Shown here: positions 23,381-35,976 of the stretch, one piece after another | Layout: the number at the start of each line of letters is the position of its first letter | Numbering within the stretch: position 1 is the first letter of the stretch | DNA from: Rhizoclosmatium globosum | Lineage: Eukaryota; Chytridiomycota; Chytridiomycetes; Chytridiales; Chytriomycetaceae | Length of the DNA stretch: 64,000 nucleotides | Assembly (NCBI GenBank): GCA_002104985.1 | Contig: MCGO01000120.1 | Coordinates: 57,233-121,232, forward strand | Direction of reading: 5' to 3' | Program-made: the position numbers and the translations under genes | The notes under the pieces: generated by a model | Database searches by the model: none | The model's input: only the letters and a program-made list of their open reading frames with translations | What the model was told of the DNA's origin: nothing

Positions 23381-24348
23381 CGGCGACACGGTGAAACAGA
23401 CCTTGACGCCACGAAGCGTGGATGACTTACCGGCGGTGCATGAGTGGAAGCACGAGCGTGCACAGGAATTCGATTCTGTGAGGAAAGTGAGGGATTGGTT
23501 GCAGAGTGGGACTGTGTATGATGATAGCGATGAAGAGGACATGTATTATAATGTTGAGATTGAGGATAGTGTTATGCATGAAGACGATGGAGTTGCGAAA
23601 GTTCCTAGCCAGGTGAGACCTTTGTTTTTTTGTGTGATGGATGTTGGAATCAACTGACTAAGACGCCTCCTTTTTTTTTCTACCTATGACTAAACAGGAG
23701 GTTATTCCTCAACTGGCATTCCCATCTCCCATCACGGAAAGTGATACAAGTCCAATCCAAATTCTACTTCAGAAACCAAGCACCCAGTCACTCCAACCTC
23801 TTGCTGTTGATGCACCACCCCAAGACCATGTTCAAGATCAAGATTACTTTGCACGCAGTATTAATTCGTTCGCGTCTCATCGATCTGCGACAAGTGACGT
23901 TTCTTCTGGACTGAATGACGATGAATTCAGAGAGCTTCAGCAGGTGTTGGCGCTTTCGTTGATTGAAGCGCGTGAACGTGTAAAGTACAACCATGCACAA
24001 CAACATGTGGCGTTTGTTGAGAAGGAGGAGGTTATTCCTTCGTCTGATGAAGTCTCGAATGTGGATGAGAACGGGTCGGATGGGGTGCAGGATGTGGAGG
24101 AGAAATTGGTGGTGAAGAGTAGACCAAGAATCACTGCTGAAGAGTATGATGAGGATGTAGCGTTGATGATGGCGATTGAAATGTCTCGACGTGAGTTTGA
24201 GGAGCGGATGATGTCGAGTGTTGGAATGGGAATGGATGAGGAAGTAGGATCAGATGTTGAGAATGACAGAGCTTGCTACTACGCAGCCACTGAAGAGGAA
24301 GATAGTCACCATGACAAGAAGTGGAAGGGAAAGGAGAGAGCCCTTTGA
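23052..24348 (+). CDS. protein with two ubiquitin-interacting motifs
   Basis: Two exons (23052-23612 and 23698-24348) give 403 residues. The N-terminal half is Ser/Thr-rich and probably disordered, with a run of 13 Asn encoded by AAC repeats (23343-23381). The C-terminal half contains FRELQQVLALSLIEARE and YDEDVALMMAIEMSRREFEE, both fitting the UIM consensus (acidic patch, then xxLxxALxxSxxE). UIM proteins bind ubiquitin chains in proteasomal or endocytic pathways. No catalytic domain (deubiquitinase, ENTH or VHS) is visible, so a more exact role is not proposed. The acidic tail ends in KKWKGKERAL. Confidence 0.7.
23343..23381 (+). repeat. (AAC)13 trinucleotide repeat encoding poly-Asn
   Basis: A pure trinucleotide run within the UIM protein gene; likely length-variable. 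Confidence 0.9.
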
Positions 24349-24388
24349 TTTACTGTTGTATTTATATTTAATTAATTAAGTAATTCGA

Positions 24389-25276
24389 ATGTATTCTTTC
24401 TTTTCTCGTTTTTCCCAATCGAATCCAATGTTCAAGGGCATCCACCAACGAACGCTTTCGACGACATCGATTGTCCTTCAGCGAGTTGAGGCATCATCGC
24501 CGCATCCTGTGAGCCAGATTCGACTGGTGCGATTCAAAGGACAAAGCGAATCAAAAGAGGTTCGTTTGTTCGAGTGGGATCTACCTTCGAATGTCCTATC
24601 GCATGTCTAATAACCCACCCTTAAACCATCTAATAACTTGTAATAACTTGCAATAACTTGTACTTAGATGGCCGAGTACACCCGCCTTCGCCAGGACATC
24701 CAGCTGATGCACCACTCGTTCTGGGAACACAACAACACCCACTTTGCTAATGCCAAGGCCCAGTTCGAAGATAATGGTGCGTGTCTGTCGATTGGCTTCA
24801 GTGGAAGAAGAGAAGGATTGGAGAAGGACTGGCTGGGTGTGCGATGAACAGAACAATGTGTCACTCTGACATTGGCACTGTCATGTGATGTTGTGAGCAA
24901 GTGAACACTCTACTGTCAGTCGGAGGAATCACCGCTACTCATCCCTTCGAAATCCCTACAATGACAAATCAATCTTGCTAATCCATCGATCCAAACAGTC
25001 GTCGCATTAACTGGAAACCCACCAACACCCGCCGACTTTTCTCGTTTCTACAAATCATACCTCCAAAGCAACCAATCTCGTCACATGGAATACAACAAAA
25101 GATGGTGGAAGGCGAACTCGGAACTGTTGACTCCAGCTCTTCGGGCCGAATTGGGGGCTTTGGATATTGGTGCTGCTGCCGTGGGTGTTGCTAAAGGGCT
25201 TAAAACATTTGCATTTGTGTTGATTGGAATGGATCCTCAAGTTCGGCGGAATGCTCAGGGTGTGTCTGTGCGATGA
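24389..25276 (+). CDS. COA8: COA8/APOPT1-like cytochrome c oxidase assembly protein
   Basis: Three exons (24389-24604, 24668-24776, 24999-25276) give 200 residues. The N-terminus (MYSFFSRFSQSNPMFKGIHQR) is basic and hydroxylated, as in a mitochondrial presequence. Family signatures follow in order: EWDLPSN, LRQDIQLMHHSFWEHNN, then ADFSRFYKSYLQSNQSRHMEYNKRWW. These match the RLxQExxxWNxxFWxxxN and MxxFYKxFLxxNxxxHxxYNxxWY pattern of human COA8, a matrix protein that protects complex IV during assembly. The C-terminal AELGALDIGAAAVGVAKGLK is hydrophobic. The 222-base second intron is long for this window. Function is inferred from the family. Confidence 0.85.
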
Positions 25277-25382
25277 GATCTTGATTCTTAATACAACTGG
25301 AACCACCAACCAAATCCAGTAGAAAACACAAAACCCAAATAAAACATGCTTCCTTTCAATCCCCCTATTTTTCTCTCTAAAT

Positions 25383-28300
25383 TCATCCTTTATTACTTCG
25401 TATTGTCAAACTTCCACTTCCCTCTCCTTCCTTCCTCTTCCCAACAAGTCTCTCACACCTCCACAAATCAACCTCCATCCTCCGCATACTCTCTTTCGCC
25501 TCCTTCACCTCTTTCTCAAACCCACCTTCAAACCCTCGCATCAGTTCTCGTCGAACAGTTACAGCTTCATGTTCATACACCCATAGCGCAAGCAACGTTT
25601 CTTGAACCCTTTGTTTCCGAAACCCAACCAATCCAGGATTCTTGATGAGTGTATACGCGAGGAACCATCGTATTCTGGCGCGAATATTCCCTCGCTTACA
25701 ATCAACCACTTCCGCCAACGTGTCCATACTCTTTACACCCTCACCTTCACACTCACATTCCTTCCCGTCCTTCCCATCTTCCAAACTATCAAGCTCTTCC
25801 TCCATACTCCTCAGCGAAAGAGAAACAGCAAGTGAATACATAGTTTCTTCCTTCTCCCTCTTCTTTTCTCGGACTTCCTCTTGAATTCGTCCGTGTACGG
25901 CTGTAAATGTTTTTAATGGAGAAAGATGGTCGGGGAGAGTCATTTCGCGGAACAGTTTGACGGCGACGAGGACGACTGGGTCTGTGGTTGCATGGTTAAT
26001 ATCTTTCAAAGCAAAGGGATATTTAGACTCAACTGTTGTGATGATGCTCTTGAATCACCCAGCTTAAGTAGACAGGTGTCTTGCTGAGGGATGGAATAAC
26101 GCTTCGTTTATCGATTCGGTAGGAAAATATCGCTGAGCCGAGTAAACCAGTTAAGATGGATGCGAGGAACGTGAGGAGTCCTGTTATGAGATTTGGGAAA
26201 AGAAACACATCTGTGTTGGATATCAGCTCCTTGGAACGTGCAGGGGTAAAGAGGGAGCATTACAATCGATTTGGTTGTACTTGTTCAAGTCTTTCAGCCA
26301 AAACTTTGTGCTCACTTTAATTGTCTCTGCAGTTTCAGGAATTGAAGCATCATAATGCGAAACGTAAAAGCGATTAATGATGAGGCTTTGAACGATTGTG
26401 AGGAGGAAGGAAACGACGGCTGCGATTATGAGCACTCCATTTCTGTTCAACGCGGTTAACAAGTTGTCGGAGAAAGAGGGACTCTTAACTGAGTGACTAG
26501 GTTTACAAGAACTTCACGAAGGTAGCTGGAAACAAAGAAACAGCTGAGGAAGAAACAAAGAACTTGCATGAAGAAGAGCGTGTCTGTCGAGTACGATTTA
26601 ATTCGCATCCTTCTACAATCGTCGATACACGTTACACTTACACAGCGATCCGATAAAAGCAAACCCAACTTGAATCCCCATAAACTGACTAGCCATAGCA
26701 CTACTAACTTGTTTTCGCTCCCCATCAGACATGAATCCATATTCCCCAACTCTCAATCTCCCCAAATCCCTTTGAAACGTAACACTCAAGTCAATGATAT
26801 TAAACCCAAGAATTAGCGCTGTCAAGAAACACGCGAATATAGAAGACCCTTGCGTCATGCGTTGGAAGAGGTCGACGGGGTTCCCCAGTTTTTGGAGGTC
26901 CTTGAGAACTGTGATTGACTTTCCAAAGAAACTGATGTTGTCGGTCGTGTCAAAAAGTTGGGCGATTGATGCGCTCAAGAGGCCGAGTGTGCATGATATT
27001 TGGGGGGTTGAGTTGAATATTGTTGCAAGGAATCTTAACTCGATTGTTTAGTTTTGATGAAGGTGATATCAAAGTGGGGACTTACACTACGAATTCCATG
27101 TACGTAAACAAAACAATCATGAAAATGACTGCGACGAGTCTGACGGGAGCTTTTCGAAGGCATTCGAGTGTCGTCAAAACAACTGAGATTTTTCCAAGCC
27201 TTTTCCTTCTCCCTTGCAGCCAGATTGGCCTCGCGTCCTTTTCATCAAGACGAAAATATTTCTTGATTCTAGTCATAATTCTCATTGATTCAGATCCGTC
27301 GTTCCCATCTTCCACATGTTCGTCCTTGATATGTCGGAGGAGCGCAACGACATGAACAACGTCTTTGAAATGTGTCTTCCGGATCCGATTCTCCCATCTC
27401 GCTGGCTCCATAATATTAATAGCAAAGTACGTGATAATCGCGACATATGCAATCAGTTCAAACCCTATGATTTAACCATCAATCCACAAATGGCCAATAA
27501 AACGAAACAAACCATGATATAATATCGAGTAAGCCACACTCTCCAACGGATCCATCTGCAGATACTGAATCCCAAACCGTAATACTCCCATATTCAACGT
27601 TGCCAAGAACCCAAACCCAGCCGCCCCTCGACTCCCCTCATTCACATGTCCATAACATATAGCAATGGGCCAAAACAACGCACCAATCACCAAGAAACAC
27701 AACATAAACACAGGCGTGCGAAACATTTTCGACGTTGACGTGTTCTTCAACGGATCAGAATCCAACCCCGAAAACAGCGGTAAAACGCGGTACGCCGACG
27801 TCGAAGACGACGTAAGCCATTGATACGTAATATACAAAACGAGCAGCACAAGCTATAAAACATTGCCCTGATCAAGCGGGATCCCTGTGTGTGCACGAGA
27901 TCCAGCATTTTGAGTGTCCTGTGGCCGAACCATTGTGATTCGAGGATCATTGCGGTAGGGATTATGGGGATTAATGCGAGTGCGACGAGGAAGGTGAAGT
28001 TTACTAAGTGTTGGAAGAATTGGCGGTTTGCGACTTGGATTGGGTCTGGGGAGGGGGAGGTTTGTTGAGTGGTTTTTTTGAGAGATGGGGTGGAGACTTA
28101 CAGACGAATATCGCGTATCGACCTAGACAGAAGCTGGCGCCATTTAGTTCGGTGCCGTTTCCTTGAACCTCCATTCGAATGTGTCGCGTATACTGAGGCA
28201 GTTTGACGGTTTTGTTGCTTACGCCGTAGCCTGATGAAGATGCTTGGAGATCTGTTTCGTAGTGATATCCTTGGATATTGTGTGTTGAGTCGAGGAAGGT

Positions 28301-28887
28301 GAAGTTGACCTGTGGTACGATTGAGCTGGAAGCGTTAAGAAGAGATTCAAAAAACTAACGTAATGAATCTGAAGCATCGGGGTAGGCTCCTGAGAAGATG
28401 CGTTTGTCTCCAAGAAACGTAAAAAGTCCAGTGAGACAAGCTGATTACTGAGAAAGAAATCAAAAGCCAGAATCCCTTCATCGGAAGCACTGAATAACTC
28501 TTCAGGGATAAACATTGTCCGTCTTGCCAGAACGATTTGTTCGGGGACAACATTGTTGATGCAGGAATAGGTCATGTCAACAGTTCCCTTGTCTGAAAAG
28601 TACGGAAACTTGTTTACTGACACAGACGAAGGATCGACAGATATCAAATCACTCATATTCGACGCGTTTCCTGTGTCTTGGCGCCATGTCAGCTGCCAAC
28701 CATCCTTGAAGAAGTCTGTTCCAAACAAAGGCGTCTGTTTCACGATATCGTACTTTCCATAGGTCCTCGAATCAAAGCATATTGGAAGATCCATCAATGA
28801 GAGAGCCCGTATTAACGTGACAGTGTTTGACAGCAGAAGCGGGAGAAGCCAAAGCCTCATTTTACGAAGATCTTCGAAGCAGAACAC
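25383..28887 (-). CDS. STRA6-like multi-membrane receptor (copy A)
   Basis: A many-exon minus-strand gene; the start is at 28887 or, better for a signal peptide, at 28860 (MRLWLLPLLLSNTVTLIRA). An ectodomain of about 240 residues has three cysteines shared by all copies (ICFDSR, MTYSCINN, FCLGRYAIF). Hydrophobic segments follow: TPVFMLCFLVIGALFWPIA, the APVRLVAVIFMIVLFTYME segment, and FACFLTALILGFNIIDLSV before FQRDLGRLRVGEYGFM and MASQFMGIQVGFAFIGSL. After a further helix come FWLKDLNKYNQIDC and the cytosolic tail with RWFLAYTLIKNPGLVGFRK. That tail motif and the order of helices resemble vertebrate STRA6 (RWGLAYTLLHNPTLQVFRK), the membrane transporter for retinol delivered by RBP4. The ligand here is unknown. 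Confidence 0.75.
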
Positions 28888-28951
28888 TAAATCGAGTAAT
28901 GGATAATTAAGCTTAAATGCATCGTATGAATTCCTTCACAAAAACACACCA

Positions 28952-30104
28952 ATGAAAGTAGTCTACTCACCCATCCACGCACGACACAATCCACCCGTTT
29001 CATTCTCTCTCGGTCGCTTTGTTCCCTTCAAAGAAAGTCCTCAGCGGGTCGACCAGATCCTTGCATCCTTGGCCAGCTTTGGCAGCGAGTTTGAGCTAGC
29101 AGACCCAGTGGACCACGGGTTGGAGCCCATCAAGCGAGTGCACACAAAGGACTACATAGCCTACTTCAAAACGCATATGAAAAGTGGGTCAAACGAGGCG
29201 GAAATCCAGATGGCGTCTTTCCCGAGTATTTGGCCGTGAGACAGTTTGCGAATGGGGGAAAGAAAAGCGGGGGAGACCTTGGTGAACCGGGTTTTTATTG
29301 CTTTGATTTGGAGGGTGTTATTGCTGAAGGTACTTTTGTTGCGGCGGTTGCGGCTGTGAATGTTGTGCTTACTGCTGCTGATTTGATGGTTGATTTGCAT
29401 CAAACAAGTGCGTTTGCGCTGTGTAGACCTCCAGGACATCATGCACATGAGGTAAGGGATTATTCTTGATTCATTTGGAGGCTTACTTTCATTAATGCAG
29501 GATTTGTGTGGAGGATACTGTTTCTTCAACAATGCCTCGATTGCTACTAGATATCTCATTGAGCAAAAAAAGTTGGGAAAGTGTGCATTCTCGACATCGA
29601 TTACCATCACGGTTGGTTTCTTCCCGCTGATTCAGGCACAAAGACTAAAACTCGCAAACTGAAGGAAACGGAACTCAATCAATCTTTTACAAGGAATCTA
29701 ACCCGCTCTATGTCTCGCTCCATGGATCTCCAGATTATCCCATGTATTGGGGTGATGTTGATGAAGATGGTGAAGGGGAAGGAAAGGGCTTCAACGTTAA
29801 CGTACCACTTCCGCTCGGAACACGCGACCCGGAGTACATCCACGCACTGAAAACAGTTGTCGAAACACGTATTACCGAGTACGACCCCGATGTTATTGTT
29901 GTCTCTCTTGGAGTCGACACGTTCATCGAGGACACTGTCGGAAACTTTTTGCTCACCAGTGATTGTTATACGGAGATTGGAAAAGTTATCGCCAGCCTTG
30001 GGAAGCAGACGTTGTTTGTTATGGAAGGCGGCTACGATATTCCTGCGATCGGAACAAACGTGACGAATGTACTTCGCGGCTTTGACCACAGATTTGGAAA
30101 GTGA
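28952..30104 (+). CDS. acetylpolyamine amidohydrolase / HDAC-like protein 1, with one frameshift
   Basis: Starts MKVVYSPIHARHNPP. Class II deacetylase signatures appear in order: FKESPQRVDQIL, CRPPGHHAHE, DLCGGYCFFNNASIA, DIDYHHG joined by an intron to NGTQSIFY, SLGVDTF and EGGYD. The DxH zinc ligands and the HH general-base pair are present. The family removes acetyl groups from polyamines or lysine. Near 29170 the reading frame is lost by one base: comparison with copy 2 predicts YEKW...GG where the raw frame gives HMKSG. Introns lie at about 29451-29499 and 29610-29668. It is divergent from STRA6-like copy A with only about 65-90 bases between starts. The break could be a real mutation or a sequencing error. 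Confidence 0.75.
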
Positions 30105-30150
30105 AATATTTCCATACGAAACGACATTTTTTAAATATCTTTCTCAAAAT

Positions 30151-31308
30151 ATGAAAGTTGTGTATACCCCAATTCATGCTAAGCACTATCCACCAAGGAA
30201 CTGGAGCTAGGCCAGTTTGTGCCCTTCAAAGAGACTCCGCAACGCGTTGAACAAATACTTCAATCTCTTAAAAGCTATGGTGACGAATTCGAGTTGATTG
30301 AACCAGCGGACTATGGCATGGCACCCATCGAAAGAGTACACACCAAAGAATACATATCCTACTTCAAAGATGCTTACGAAAAGTGGATTTCAAGGGGCGG
30401 AAACCGTGACGGAGTGTTTCCTGATGCCTTTGCAGTTCGGGACTTTGCAAATGGAGGTAAAGAGACTGGTGGGATGATGGGAATGCCTGGATACTTTTGC
30501 TTTGATATGACTGGAATTATTGCGGAAGGAACCTTTGAAGCTGCTGTTGCGGCTGTGAATGTTGTGTTGACTGCTGCTGATGAGTTGGTTGATTCTTCTG
30601 CATCGTCAGTATTTGCACTTTGTAGACCTCCGGGACATCACGCACATGAGGTAATATGTCTCAGATATTTTATTTATAGTACTGAATAATTCGAAATGAT
30701 AGGATCTGTGTGGTGGATACTGTTTCTTCAACAACGCTGCTATCGCTGTGAGGCATCTCATTGAAACCAAGAAAATTGGAAGAGTCTGTATTCTTGATAT
30801 TGATTATCATCATGGTTTGTTTGAATGATGTTTAACATGTCTTACTTTTCGCGTTTCAGGAAATGGAACCCAATCAATATTTTACAAAGAATCAAATCCT
30901 CTATATGTATCCCTTCATGGATCTCCAGATTATCCCATGTATTGGGGCAAGGGCTCTGAAGAAGGAGAGGGAAATGGCAGGGGATTCAACATTAATATCC
31001 CACTTCCAATCGGGACCCGCGATTCAGAATATATTGCTGCGTTAAAAAGCGTCATTGATACTCGAATCATGGAATATGATCCTCAAATAATTGTGGTTTC
31101 GCTTGGTGTCGATACATTCGTTGATGATGTCGTGGGCAATTTCTTGCTTACAAGCGATTGCTACACGGAGATGGGAAGGATAATTGCCAGTCTAAGAAGA
31201 CCAACTCTCTTTGTTATGGAGGGAGGCTACGATATTCCAGCAATTGGAAGAAACGTGACCAACGTTCTTCGTGGCTTCGAAACTTCGTTCCAAGTCAAGC
31301 AACAATAA
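30151..31308 (+). CDS. acetylpolyamine amidohydrolase / HDAC-like protein 2, with one frameshift near the start
   Basis: Tandem duplicate of the preceding gene, 46 bases downstream. MKVVYTPIHAKHYPP is followed by a one-base loss of frame near 30197, after which LELGQFVPFKETPQRVEQIL continues normally. Catalytic signatures are complete: CRPPGHHAHE, DLCGGYCFFNNAAIA, DIDYHHG-NGTQSIFYK, HGSPDYPMYWG, SLGVDTFVDD and FVMEGGYDIPA. The SLGVDTF and FLLTSDCYTEMG stretch is closer to acetylpolyamine amidohydrolases than to histone deacetylases. The different break points in the two copies show that each damage arose separately, or that each is a sequence error. Confidence 0.75.
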
Positions 31309-31360
31309 ATACATGATTGTTTATAATCTCCATATCTAAAAAAGAGTGTCCCTTGTATTC

Positions 31361-34300
31361 TTAGTAGTTACTTTTCCCCCTTTTCTCCTTCTTCCACAAC
31401 TCAACTTCAACTTCCCTCATCATTCGTCGCGTATCCATTAATGTTTTCTCAGAATTTCCCTCATAATTCTTCAACACTTCCGCACGGATGCGGACAGCTT
31501 CATTCTCACTGACCCATTCCGCTAAAAGCGTCTCCTGGACACGTTGTTTCCTATATGCAATCAAAGACGGGTTCTTGATAAGAGTGTAGGCAAGGAACCA
31601 CTTTGTTCGCGCACGTTTCGTATTGATTGATGAATAGAAAGAAACTGGTGAAGACCTTTCGCTGGATCCGAGAGGTTGATACCCGTACTTGGACGGTCGA
31701 TTCAAGGAAGAAGAAAGTACTTTGACTGAATTTAAGTCACTAATGTCACTCTTCCGATTGTCGATCAGCTTAAGAGCTACCATAACAACGGGATCTGAAT
31801 TATGTCATTAAATTGTTGTATTTTAAGTAAATGAGAACTTACTGCTATGATGGTGCTCTTGCAGCAGCCACGAGAGATAAACAGGCCGTCTGGAAAACAT
31901 GGGAATCATGTTGGCTTTATCAACTCGGTAGGAAAATACAGCCGATCCTATGATTCCAAACACAATGTTTCCCAAGAATCCGAGGATACCGCCAATAAGG
32001 TTTGGGAACAAGAAGAAGTCTGATTGCATTGCGTCAATTAATGTCGACAATGATGGGAATATGGACTCACAGTCAATTTGATTATACTTGTTCAAACTCG
32101 ACAACCAAAACCTGTGGTGACTTTTACCGGCTTTTTTCTGTCTGGGACATGTACTTCATAATGCTCGACGAACAAATTGTTCACGATGAGCTGTTGGGTA
32201 ATAGAGAGGACGATGGAACGGCAGCAGCAACGAGAATGAAACCGTTTCTATTGAAGCGATAGTAACATTATCAGTGATCTTCAATGAAGACTCAACTGTA
32301 ATACGAATCTCCAAAGAAAGTTTCTGAAGGCTGCGGATTTAACCAGACCAGCCAACATAAAGCACGAAATTCGCATAAAGCCAGAGTGTCTGTTTTAGAA
32401 TCAGTTACTTTATCATCACCCAAAAAGATGCAAGCTACTTACAAATGGTACCAATAAATGAAAAGCCAACTTGAATTCCCATAAATTGAGCAGCAAAACC
32501 ACTTGAAACACTCTTACGCTCATGTTCCGTCATAAACCCGTAATTTCCTTTTCTCAACATTGAAATATCGCGATGGAAAACAAATGCCAAGTCGATCATG
32601 TTGAACACCAAAATAGCAGCGCTAATCACACAAGCAGCAATAGCAGAACCATTAATCATATTCTTGAGCAGAATGATCGGATTTCCAATGTTCTTGAACG
32701 AGCTCAAAGCGCCAGTCAATGTAGCCCCAAACAAAGGAACATTTACGATCATTCCCACGACTTTGCTGACTAAAGAAAAGGCTTGCGCCATTGAACTCGT
32801 AGCGAGGCCTAGTTGACAAGAATATTGTGGAGTATCGGAGAAAACTTTATCAAGGAAGCTGTTGGACCACATTAATGATTGGGAATAGCGCCGAGAAAAC
32901 ACTTACAAAACGAACTGGACGTATGTGAAAATGAACATCATGAACATTGCGGCAATCAATCGAGTTGGAGCTTTCAACAGGCGAGTTCGAATCTTGCTTT
33001 TTAAAGATTCTCCTTGATACTTTCGTCCCCGTACCCAAATTGGCCGAAGGTCCTTCGCGTACTATCAGCAAATGTTTAAAAGAAGTGTTATGCTCACCCT
33101 TCCGAAAACAAGTTGCTTGATTCTTTCACCGATTCCAAGCGGTTTCTTTTCCGCCTCCTCAATATCTGACAATTTTACAGGCGGAACATCAATCTTACGC
33201 AGTAATCCCATCACATGGATTGCGTTTCGAAAATTTGTTTTACGAATCGCGTTTTCAAATCGACCAGGCTGATGGTGATCATTAATGAAGGACAGCGAAT
33301 GTCGAAACCACACACCTCAATAATAGAAAAAGCAAAGTATACAACGACGGTTAAATATGCTAAGATTTCGATTGCTACGTAAAATATGTCAAGAAGTACC
33401 GATGTATCAGCATGAACTTACATTGGTATAAAGCGTCTTTCAGCATAGTCTCCAGTGGATTGTGCTGCAAGTACTGAATTCCCAGTCTTAAGATGGCCAT
33501 ATTGGCGGTTGCCAACAGCCCAAATACAGCGGCAACACGCGATCCTTCGCATCCAAAAATTAGTTACAAATTCGATTACAGTAATGGGTCAGAAAATACC
33601 TTCATTAATGTGCGCGTAGCACATGGCAATAGGCCAAAACAGAAGCCCGATCGCAAGGAAACAGAGCATAAACACAGGAGTCTTAAATACTTTGGTAGCA
33701 GTGCTTGAATTGAGGCTATTTGAACTGATTCCTGAGAAAATTGGTAGAGTCCCAAGTTTCGAACTTTGCGGGGCTGTGAGCCACTGATATGTTTTGAAAA
33801 GAAACGAGACTGAGAGAATAAAGTAAACTGCTCGAATTACGCGAGATCCTTGAACGTGAACCAAGTCAAGCATTTTTCTTGATTAAAATCATAACGTTAA
33901 AACCATTCAAAGTTATGTCAAAAGACTTACAAACGTTTTTTCCCGTCTCTGTCCTTTTTCGCAATAGCCCACAAAAGAATAGGAACCACAAATATCATGG
34001 CAATCGCAACAATGAAACTAATATTCACAACACGTTGCATTTGTTCCGCGTCCTCCATGGCAAACTTGAAGAGGAAGACAGAAAACTTCCCGATACAAAA
34101 AACAGGTGTATTCGTTGCAACAACTGTTATTCTGAAACTTCTTGTGCCTCGTGGGATGAGTATTTCGTAGGTATCCATTGTACCTGACACAATATCGAAA
34201 TTTGCATTTCCGTCTTCGTCGACATCAAAGTCTTCTTGAATGACTTTATCTTTCTCGTCCATAAACGAGATGTAAACCTGCCATCAAAATAATGGTGAGC

Positions 34301-34832
34301 GCTTGTCTATTTTATCATTATTTTAGCTCACTTTTCCAACTCCGCCAAGGCCCCCAAGGCCATTTGCATTGTCGTCGTACCCTCCCTTCAACAATCCTTT
34401 CATAGGAACGTCAATGAAGTAGTCCATGGCCAGCACTCCAGCATCAACTGAACGTATAGAAGTAGGCGGAATGGCGAGGACTCTTGAAACAACAAGCACG
34501 TCACTCAAGCTCTTTCCAGTATTTTGTATGCATGAGATAGCAACGGATTTTTTAACCGTATCAGTGTATTTATCAGGGAAGTGGTGAGGTTCGTGCCTTC
34601 CGGTAGAGTTTCTTGGGTCCTTATACGCAGATGGCGGAGCTAGATACGTTGTCCACTTGTCAGAAGCGAGCCGAAAGTTTGTGTCGTAAGAGTTTGGCGC
34701 AATGTTTTCATACCCAGATGTTTGCTCGTCTATACAGAGATTGACGAGAACATCCATCTGAGCGGCAACTGGCAAGATGACCAGTGCAAGAGTTAGGAGC
34801 AGCATACGGAAAGAGTAGCACAATTTAGACAT
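31361..34832 (-). CDS. STRA6-like multi-membrane receptor (copy B)
   Basis: Signal peptide start MSKLCYSFRMLLLTLALVI, then an ectodomain with the conserved cysteines (LCIDEQ, AISCIQNTG, FCIGKFSVF) and a DVDEDGNANFD loop. Membrane core segments correspond to copy A: TPVFMLCFLAIGLLFWPIA, FRNAIHVMGLLRKI in a loop, ACVISAAILVFNMIDLAFV, AAQFMGIQVGFSFIGTIC. The segment DYFFLFPNLIGGILGFLG forms cleanly across a splice, followed by RVDKANMIPMFSRRPVYLSW and LLQEHHHSS. The tail has KWFLAYTLIKNPSLIAYRK and ends KRGKSNY. It lies tail-to-tail with the second amidohydrolase gene (52 bases). Exons are many and short; only the overall span and the major exons are certain. Confidence 0.75.
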
Positions 34833-35004
34833 GATTGTGGTCTCAATTTGGTCACACTCGTTTTTTGAATGTGCTTGAGCAGAACATCAAAATTGAACAC
34901 CAACGATTCAAGCAACAGATGAGCAGAACATTCGGCACATAACTGAGTGAATTAATCAAAACCAATTGTATCTTTCTATTTGAAAATAACATTCTATAAA
35001 CAAT

Positions 35005-35589
35005 TTAAACAATCAATGAAGCATAAGGCAACTTAAAAGCCTGGGCGTAAGCAGAAACATCAACGGACTTCTGGTTCCACTTCTTTGCCTCCTCTTCATC
35101 TGGTTTTGCAATTAAAACAGGACAGTGAGCGTGATGAGCACAATAATCAGAAACACTTCCAAGGAACCCTCTGGTAAACGCATCAGCACCTCTACTACCG
35201 ACAATCAACGTTGTTGCGTGCAATTCATGAACAGCGCGGACGATACTCTCCTTTACTGACACGCGGTCAGGATGAATCGAGACCTCTTTGTACGCGTACT
35301 TGGCCTCGGAAAGGATCTTTGCGTAGTGCGAGAGGAGAGTGTAACTTTCTTGCTTTGGAGTTATTTCAGTTGATTCGGAGTGACCGAGAGGTGGATCGAC
35401 AACAGCATTGCCTGAGGAGTGCTGGACGTTCAAGAGAAGTACGTAGTCATCTTGGCGAAGGTAATGCTCCAGGGCCCAGTAAAATGCATATTCGGAGAAC
35501 TTTGAAGAGTCAAGAGCGATGGCAATAGTTCGCTTGTATGGAGCGGCTCCTTGGATTTCGGTAGTGTTGTGGATCTCGTCAGCAGTCAT
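35005..35589 (-). CDS. universal stress protein (USP 1)
   Basis: Single exon, 194 residues. The N-terminal strand motif KRTIAIALDSSKFSEYAFYWAL is followed by VLLLNVQHSS, and the C-terminal ATP-binding pattern GSRG(x9)GSVSDYCAHHAHCPVLI matches G-2x-G-9x-G(S/T) of ATP-binding UspA-fold proteins. These are cytosolic proteins that bind adenine nucleotides and are induced by stress; the exact reaction, if any, is not known. The start MTADEIHNTTEIQGAAPYKR is nearly the same as in USP 7 (MTVDEIHNSTETQGAAPYKR), indicating recent duplication across the cluster. Confidence 0.9.
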   Translation of the reverse strand: MTADEIHNTTEIQGAAPYKRTIAIALDSSKFSEYAFYWALEHYLRQDDYVLLLNVQHSSGNAVVDPPLGHSESTEITPKQESYTLLSHYAKILSEAKYAYKEVSIHPDRVSVKESIVRAVHELHATTLIVGSRGADAFTRGFLGSVSDYCAHHAHCPVLIAKPDEEEAKKWNQKSVDVSAYAQAFKLPYASLIV

Positions 35590-35976
35590 CTTAATTATTT
35601 GTTGTTTCTTTTTTGGTGGGATACTCGAGGTTGATCGTGACAGCTTTAATATGTCTCCCGCGATGAGTCAACGTTACAAACACTGACAATTTCGGAACGC
35701 CACCCAACAACAATGATCAGACTGTAAACTGTTCAACGCCACGAAGAGCCCTACTTTTCGGATCACTTTCTTTGATGAACGTTTTACTGCGAATATTATA
35801 CTTCTTGCGCTGACTGACGATGTTTCAACACCTTGGATGGCACCGCTTTCAACTAAACAACCTCTCCGTGCAAATTGCGCAACGTGTTTACACTTGAAAT
35901 CTTTGAAAAATGAATAGATAACTTCGGATAAATGTACACGTTTTATTATTTGGCTAGAACCACACCAAAACTTCTC
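35590..35976. other. intergenic region with the USP 1 promoter
   Basis: Upstream of USP 1 (read on minus) and downstream of USP 2. Contains the TGAGTCA site at 35664-35670. No gene seen. Confidence 0.5.
35664..35670. promoter_or_regulatory. TGAGTCA site upstream of USP 1
   Basis: A perfect AP-1/Gcn4-type heptamer 75 bases before the USP 1 start codon. Function inferred from recurrence at the other USP genes. Confidence 0.45.

Noticed and set aside
28952..31308. Programmed frameshifting in the amidohydrolase genes.
   Set aside because: The break points differ between the two copies and no shared slippery sequence is seen at both.
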